Virus record (IMG/VR): IMGVR_UViG_3300005264_000201 | Span: 1 to 26,211 of that record | Source of the DNA: a virus | DNA: 26,211 nt | Strand: one strand, 5' to 3' | Shown here: one piece after another, positions 22,565-26,211 of the stretch | Numbering within the stretch: the stretch's first letter is position 1 | Layout: every line of letters begins with the position of its first letter | Notes under the pieces: model-generated | The model's input: the letters and a program-made list of their open reading frames with translations, nothing else | Told to the model about the DNA's origin: nothing | The model's database searches: none | Made by a program: the position numbers and the translations under genes

Positions 22565-22593
22565 TTGACATTTTACAGTACATAAATTAACGT
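22565..22593 (+). promoter_or_regulatory. Putative promoter of the recombination genes
   Basis: Perfect TTGACA (22565-22570), a 17-base spacer and TAACGT (22588-22593), a weak -10 keeping the three most conserved bases. A ribosome site (AAGGAAG) stands before the annealing protein gene at 22622. Confidence 0.5.
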
Positions 22594-22621
22594 AAAGTAT
22601 ATCAAATATAAGGAAGATTGT

Positions 22622-23260
22622 ATGAGTGATAAAACGGAATTATGGAGTAAGGTTCAATATACTGAAGGTATAAGAACTAAGAAGGTAACTAACGGAGCAC
22701 GAAGCTTTAATGCTATAGATGCTCATTATCAACTACTTGTTGCTACTAAACTGTGGGGAGCATTTGGTGGGGCGTGGGGGATTAAAAACGAATCCTTCCA
22801 TAACTTTAAAGTAGGTCAGAAAGTAATAGGAGATACACAGGCTGATATAATGTTATGCCAGTATTCTGCTATATTTTTCTACCCAAATGGAGAGTTTCCA
22901 ATTAGTTCAGCGACTAAGATTTCTTATTTAACAAATACTGGTAAGCATAAACTTGAAGATGATTATGCAAAGAAAGTTGCTACAGATGCTCTTACTAAAG
23001 GACTATCAAAACTAGGATTCTCTGCAGATGTATTCATGGGTGCATTTGATGGAAATAAATATGATGGTATAGATGATACAGGAATTGATATGGAAGCAAC
23101 TTCAGATCAGATCAAAATAATGATGAATCTTAAAAAGACTTTAGAAAGTTCCCATCCCGACACAGCAAAATGGATAGATAAAGTTTTGTCAGAAAATATT
23201 AGTTTTGATCAAGCCAAAAAATCTATAGTGAAATTAGAGGAGATATTGGCAAATGTTTGA
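22622..23260 (+). CDS. Single-strand DNA annealing protein (Rad52/Sak-like)
   Basis: The 212-residue protein probably anneals complementary single strands during phage recombination and replication. It carries the family-type motif DDYAKKVATDALTKGLSKLGFSADVFMGAFDGNKYDG (about 113-149) and earlier AIDAHYQLLVATKLWGAFGGAWGI and ADIMLCQYSAIFFYPNGEFPISSATKISY. The C-terminal region (from about 155) is helical and variable, as in annealing proteins with a partner-binding tail. The next gene, an exonuclease, overlaps it by 8 bases, the classical recombinase-exonuclease pair. Confidence 0.75.
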   Translation: MSDKTELWSKVQYTEGIRTKKVTNGARSFNAIDAHYQLLVATKLWGAFGGAWGIKNESFHNFKVGQKVIGDTQADIMLCQYSAIFFYPNGEFPISSATKISYLTNTGKHKLEDDYAKKVATDALTKGLSKLGFSADVFMGAFDGNKYDGIDDTGIDMEATSDQIKIMMNLKKTLESSHPDTAKWIDKVLSENISFDQAKKSIVKLEEILANV

Positions 23261-23915
23261 TTTAGAACTGGTTGAAAATAATACAGATCCAAATATTATT
23301 CCTAATGAAGTTCAATGTGAACAGCTTTCAGATGAATGGTTTAAGGTCAGAACCGGAAGGATTACTGGATCCAAATTTGAAAAGATAATGAAAACTCCAA
23401 GACAAAAAGAAGAATGGTCGAAAGGTCAATTAGATTATCTTCGTGGTGTTGCTTCTGAAATAATGACAGGAGAGAAACCCGAAACATTTACATCTAAAGC
23501 AATGGAAAGAGGAACTATAGTAGAAGAGGAAGCTAGAAATTTCTATGAAATGGAAAATATGATAACTGTTAGAAAGTGTGGGATTTTTACTCATAAAGAT
23601 TTTGCTGGATCTTCACCAGATGGAATTATTGGAGATAACAGTGCCACATGGGAGTGTAAATCCCCAGACAGTAAGCAACACATGAAGTATCTTTTAGACC
23701 CCGAATCATTATACCTTGAATACAAATGGCAAGTTATTGGTGAAATGTTTTGCACTGGAATTAGAAAAGGTGTAATAGTTTCTTTTGATCCTAGATTCAA
23801 AGATGAAAAAAAGAAGATGGTATGCTACTGGCCTAAACCTACTCTTGAAGAATTTATTGAATTAGAAAATAGATTAAATGCTGCCAACTTATTAATACAA
23901 AGCTGGATTAAATGA
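23253..23915 (+). CDS. YqaJ-type viral recombinase exonuclease
   Basis: A 220-residue PD-(D/E)xK exonuclease of the lambda Exo/YqaJ type that degrades one strand of double-stranded DNA from ends to feed the annealing protein. Visible signatures are DEWFKVRTGRITGSKF near 27-42, AMERGTIVEEEARNFYE (83-99, with G87 and E91), GSSPDGIIGDNSATWECK (119-136, with D123 and E134-x-K136), and the final YKWQVIGEMFCTGIRKGVIVSFDPRF. The catalytic residues seem complete. It shares an ATGA-type overlap with the next gene. Confidence 0.85.
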   Translation: MFDLELVENNTDPNIIPNEVQCEQLSDEWFKVRTGRITGSKFEKIMKTPRQKEEWSKGQLDYLRGVASEIMTGEKPETFTSKAMERGTIVEEEARNFYEMENMITVRKCGIFTHKDFAGSSPDGIIGDNSATWECKSPDSKQHMKYLLDPESLYLEYKWQVIGEMFCTGIRKGVIVSFDPRFKDEKKKMVCYWPKPTLEEFIELENRLNAANLLIQSWIK

Positions 23916-24577
23916 TTAAGGGATTATGTATAGAATCTGGAGAAGATGGAGCTAAATTCATCTTTGAGGGATCTATACCCTTAACTGGTAGATATTATTA
24001 TTTAGAAGATTTAACTACTGGATCTGGAAAACAAAACAGATTGCTTCATGCCTTATTGACGGTGTTTTGGGATTTTATGTTTAATACAAATACTTTTATA
24101 ATAGAAGATAATGGGGTTATATATAATCTATCGAGTGATTGCATGGAAAATTTAAAAGACTTGTTAAAACATAAATACGGTTTAGGATTTAGCCATATTC
24201 AGTATGTTGATAATAGATATCGCATGAAGAGATTATCAATGAAAATGCCGAAAAATTGGGTTAAACCAGAATTGTATACTTTAGATCACTATGATCCTTG
24301 GGCCCTGGTCCCAGATTATGTTCTTGAAGATTTTACTAATGGTAATTCAGAAAGAATTAAAGGTGTTCTGATTTCATGGATTGATTATTCAATGCCACAG
24401 CGGCATAAATTAATTACTAAAGTTTTTTTACTTATGGATTTATTTGGAGTTGAAAGTCATAAGTATGAAAATATAAAGACCGGATTGATAGAATTAGAAG
24501 AAGAGAGAAAGAAAGAAGCAAAAAGGATAAAAGATGATAAAAAATTACGAGAGCAAGAAAAGAGAATTGATTCTTAA
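23912..24577 (+). CDS. Unknown protein of the recombination cluster
   Basis: I do not recognise this 221-residue protein with confidence. Its start (GEDGAKFIFEGSIPLTGRYYYLEDLTTGSGKQNRLLHALLTVFWDFM) could be compared with phage NinB-like recombination proteins, which carry a Q-N-x-x-x-H/W-A-L pattern near the same place, but the rest does not decide the matter. The C-terminus is a charged helix (IELEEERKKEAKRIKDDKKLREQEK). Overlaps with the exonuclease before and the HNH gene after suggest it acts in DNA recombination or processing. Confidence 0.7.
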   Translation: MIKGLCIESGEDGAKFIFEGSIPLTGRYYYLEDLTTGSGKQNRLLHALLTVFWDFMFNTNTFIIEDNGVIYNLSSDCMENLKDLLKHKYGLGFSHIQYVDNRYRMKRLSMKMPKNWVKPELYTLDHYDPWALVPDYVLEDFTNGNSERIKGVLISWIDYSMPQRHKLITKVFLLMDLFGVESHKYENIKTGLIELEEERKKEAKRIKDDKKLREQEKRIDS

Positions 24578-24839
24578 TCAAGATCTAAAGTGTGCTTCAT
24601 GTGGAGAAGATTTTCTTAATGGACAAAAAATAGATTTAGCACATAAAATTAAAGCATCAAAGTTTAATTATAAAGAGTATGGAGAAGAAGTAATTGATCA
24701 TGTTTTAAACCTTGCAGCAACTCATTCCAACGGATACAAAGGAAGATCCTGCAATGATAAGCAAAATTTAAGCAGAGCAATACACCCGATAGAAGCAGAT
24801 TGTTTAATTAAGGAGATCCAGGAATGTTTAGCAATTTAG
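24534..24839 (+). CDS. HNH endonuclease
   Basis: The 101-residue protein has C20-x-x-C23, the I-D-L-A-H motif with H37, N59 in HVLNLAA, then TH...SCNDKQNL with C73-N74, matching the HNH fold with its zinc-binding cysteines. Such small phage enzymes nick or cut DNA during packaging or recombination; position between recombination genes favours the latter. The ATG at 24534 overlaps the previous gene by 44 bases; a TTG at 24567 with an AAGAGAA stretch before it is an alternative start that keeps all motifs. Confidence 0.8.
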   Translation: MIKNYESKKRELILNQDLKCASCGEDFLNGQKIDLAHKIKASKFNYKEYGEEVIDHVLNLAATHSNGYKGRSCNDKQNLSRAIHPIEADCLIKEIQECLAI

Positions 24840-25168
24840 TTTTAATATCAAATAAAGGATATAAAATTTACAAAAGGCACAAGTCTACTCATGTTATTGC
24901 ATTGCCAAATGAATATGCAATATTTAAGAATTACCAAAAAGGTCAGTATCTCTACTGTTTTTTAGGAGAAATAGATAAAAAAGAATATTTATGTTATTCA
25001 GATATAGAAATAGCTGGAACAAAAAAAGTAATGATAGTAAGTGTTAATGAAAATCAATTTAGATTAACAGTTCCAGCAATTTACTATAATTGGTTGAATA
25101 ATAGTGACGATTGTAGTTATAAAGCTTATCATAACAAAAGAGGACTACTGGTCTTTAAAAAGGTATAA
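24824..25168 (+). CDS. Protein with AbrB/SpoVT-like C-terminal part
   Basis: The 114-residue protein has an N-terminal beta-type region (NLVLISNKGYKIYKRHKSTHVIALPNEYAIFKN) and ends NENQFRLTVPAIYYNWLNNSDDCSYKAYHNKRGLLVFKKV. The R-L-T-V-P-A-x-x-x-x-W-L pattern followed by strands is reminiscent of AbrB-like DNA-binding swapped-hairpin domains. Whether it binds DNA is not shown. It begins 16 bases inside the HNH gene, with GGAG before the ATG. Confidence 0.6.
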   Translation: MFSNLVLISNKGYKIYKRHKSTHVIALPNEYAIFKNYQKGQYLYCFLGEIDKKEYLCYSDIEIAGTKKVMIVSVNENQFRLTVPAIYYNWLNNSDDCSYKAYHNKRGLLVFKKV

Positions 25169-25178
25169 GGAGGAAAAA

Positions 25179-25652
25179 TTGAGTAGAGCAAATAAGTGGG
25201 GAATATATGCTTGCAAGGATGGTGTAGTCGTAGCAACTTATGTTTCCAAGAGTTATGGTAATTGTATCATAATAGAACATAAGGATGGGTACAGGACTTT
25301 ATACGGCCATAATAGCAAGCTATTGGTAGGTGATGGACAAGAAGTAAAAAAAGGGGATTTTATATCAATAATGGGTGATACAGGGCATGGAATCCCAAAA
25401 CCTAATAAACACTTCCATTTAGGTTTAATACCACCTAATAGACCGTTAACAAATCTAATAGATAACTGTATTAATCCAGTTCCATGGTTAACTAAAGGAG
25501 GTTGCTATCCTTGTAACACTCTGGTAAGTAATGGATTTCAAGAAGATTATGGTTCATACTTCCATGAAGGGATAGATTTCTCTGGATTAGAAAAAAATGT
25601 TATAAAAGATTGGCAATTAGGAATAAAAGCCGATACAAGGAGATATTATTAA
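25179..25652 (+). CDS. M23-type peptidase with permuted zinc motifs (endolysin candidate)
   Basis: The start is TTG at 25179 with a perfect AAGGAGG 5 bases upstream, giving 157 residues. Residues 9-83 follow the second part of an M23 (LytM) domain: IYACKDGVVV, YGNCIIIEHKDGYRTLYGH (H44), VKKGDFISIMGDTG and KHFHLGL (78-80 H-x-H). The usual first motif H-x-x-x-D is missing at the N-terminus but appears at the C-terminus as YFHEGIDFSG (H129, D133). All three zinc ligands are thus present in circularly permuted order. M23 enzymes cut peptide cross-bridges in peptidoglycan; together with the following holin this suggests lysis. No signal peptide is seen. Confidence 0.75.
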   Translation: MSRANKWGIYACKDGVVVATYVSKSYGNCIIIEHKDGYRTLYGHNSKLLVGDGQEVKKGDFISIMGDTGHGIPKPNKHFHLGLIPPNRPLTNLIDNCINPVPWLTKGGCYPCNTLVSNGFQEDYGSYFHEGIDFSGLEKNVIKDWQLGIKADTRRYY

Positions 25653-26125
25653 TGAGTTTTTTAAGTGATATGGTTGGATCTGGAGTAGAAGGGATTTTAA
25701 GTGGAGCATCTGGAATAATTGATCAGTTTGTTACCGATCCAGATAAGAAGTTAGAGGCTGGAATAAAACTAAAAGAATTAGAATTAGACAAGAAGGTTCT
25801 TGAATTAGATACCAAAAAAGCAGAATTTGAAAATACAGCTTCAGCAAGAGAAATGTATGAAAAGGATTCTAGTTTACAGAAAATATTTGCTATAGTATTT
25901 TTAGCTGGATATTTAGCCTTAACAGCTTTCATAATATTTTTTATATTCAGTAAAGTTGCAGGAAATACAATGGAAAATTGGAAAGTTGCATTAATAAGTA
26001 CAATTTTTACAGCAATGTCCTCAAAGGTGAATACTATTTGTGATTTCTTATTTGGAGGATCACAAGCTGGAGATAAGTCTGCTAAAAATATAAGTGATAT
26101 AATGAATAAAAGTACAGCGAAGTAA
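25652..26125 (+). CDS. Holin of the 3TM type
   Basis: The 157-residue protein has an amphipathic, charged N-terminal half (KLEAGIKLKELELDKKVLELDTKKAEFENTASAREMYEKDSS) followed by a long hydrophobic segment at about 77-98 and a second at about 109-123, ending in a short polar tail. This arrangement is that of 3TM phage holins. The ATG at 25652 has an AAGGAG site 9 bases upstream and overlaps the M23 stop by one base, so lysis enzyme and holin are co-translated. A longer reading frame start (25610) lies inside the M23 gene and lacks a ribosome site. Confidence 0.75.
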   Translation: MSFLSDMVGSGVEGILSGASGIIDQFVTDPDKKLEAGIKLKELELDKKVLELDTKKAEFENTASAREMYEKDSSLQKIFAIVFLAGYLALTAFIIFFIFSKVAGNTMENWKVALISTIFTAMSSKVNTICDFLFGGSQAGDKSAKNISDIMNKSTAK

Positions 26126-26127
26126 CA

Positions 26128-26211
26128 TTGAAAAAGAATTATTCAGTTGTGTCTGGGAGTTGCGAAGATTGCACTTTAAAGGCACAATGCATATCTAATA
26201 AAAAAGAATTG
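26128..26211 (+). CDS. Cysteine-rich reading frame running off the window end
   Basis: From the TTG at 26128 the frame stays open to the window edge: 28 codons, including C-x-x-C (SCEDCTL) and a third C soon after (AQCISNKK). It begins just after the holin stop. No ribosome site is obvious, and the frame is short, so it is a weak call. It could be the start of a small zinc-binding protein. Confidence 0.35.
   Translation, partial: MKKNYSVVSGSCEDCTLKAQCISNKKEL

Noticed and set aside
1-26211. tRNA or rRNA genes
   Set aside because: I saw no cloverleaf-like or ribosomal stretch in the few intergenic gaps; this was by eye only and a tRNA scan would settle it.

Overview
The window is a block of a tailed-phage genome with a contractile tail (myovirus morphology), either a free phage or a prophage. 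The DNA is strongly AT-rich. It is tightly packed, with many ATGA/TAATG-type overlaps, good Shine-Dalgarno sites and sigma70-like promoters, and TGA is used as a stop. The structural genes follow the order seen in phages that carry DUF1073 portals, DUF2213 proteases, DUF2184 capsids and DUF3383 sheaths. The host cannot be named from the sequence; a low-GC bacterium (Firmicute, Fusobacteria or spirochaete type) would fit.

Layout. 1-4107: DNA packaging (small terminase end, large terminase, portal, MuF-type head protein). 4151-6556: prohead protease with a probable nested scaffold, cement protein and major capsid protein. 6625-8896: two small related genes, then head-tail connectors and neck proteins. 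8889-11416: tail sheath, tail tube, and a G/GT tail chaperone pair joined by a probable -1 frameshift. 11473-18227: tape measure, Dit-like protein, baseplate plug, hub, spike, gp25-like wedge, an unknown protein, baseplate J and DUF2612 protein. 18237-19937: receptor-binding protein with an SGNH hydrolase domain. 20020-20418: small membrane/coiled-coil protein. 20435-21715 (minus strand): regulatory cassette (RHH protein, HTH-ORF6C protein, an unknown, a MazG-like protein). 21716-21828: divergent control region with repeated operator-like sites. 21829-24839 (plus strand): early genes, including a phased 10-bp repeat array, a single-strand annealing protein, a YqaJ exonuclease, an unknown protein and an HNH endonuclease. 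24824-26125: AbrB-like protein, an M23 peptidase and a 3TM holin (lysis). A cysteine-rich reading frame runs off the right end.

Three points deserve most attention. (1) The M23 peptidase has its zinc-binding motifs in circularly permuted order. (2) Two essential genes, major capsid and baseplate J, are broken at junctions with short homologies, and the second contains a piece that reads correctly only on the opposite strand; this suggests a rearranged genome or an amplification/assembly chimera. (3) A strong internal start inside the protease gene predicts an in-frame nested scaffold protein, and the divergent control region looks like a regulatory switch.
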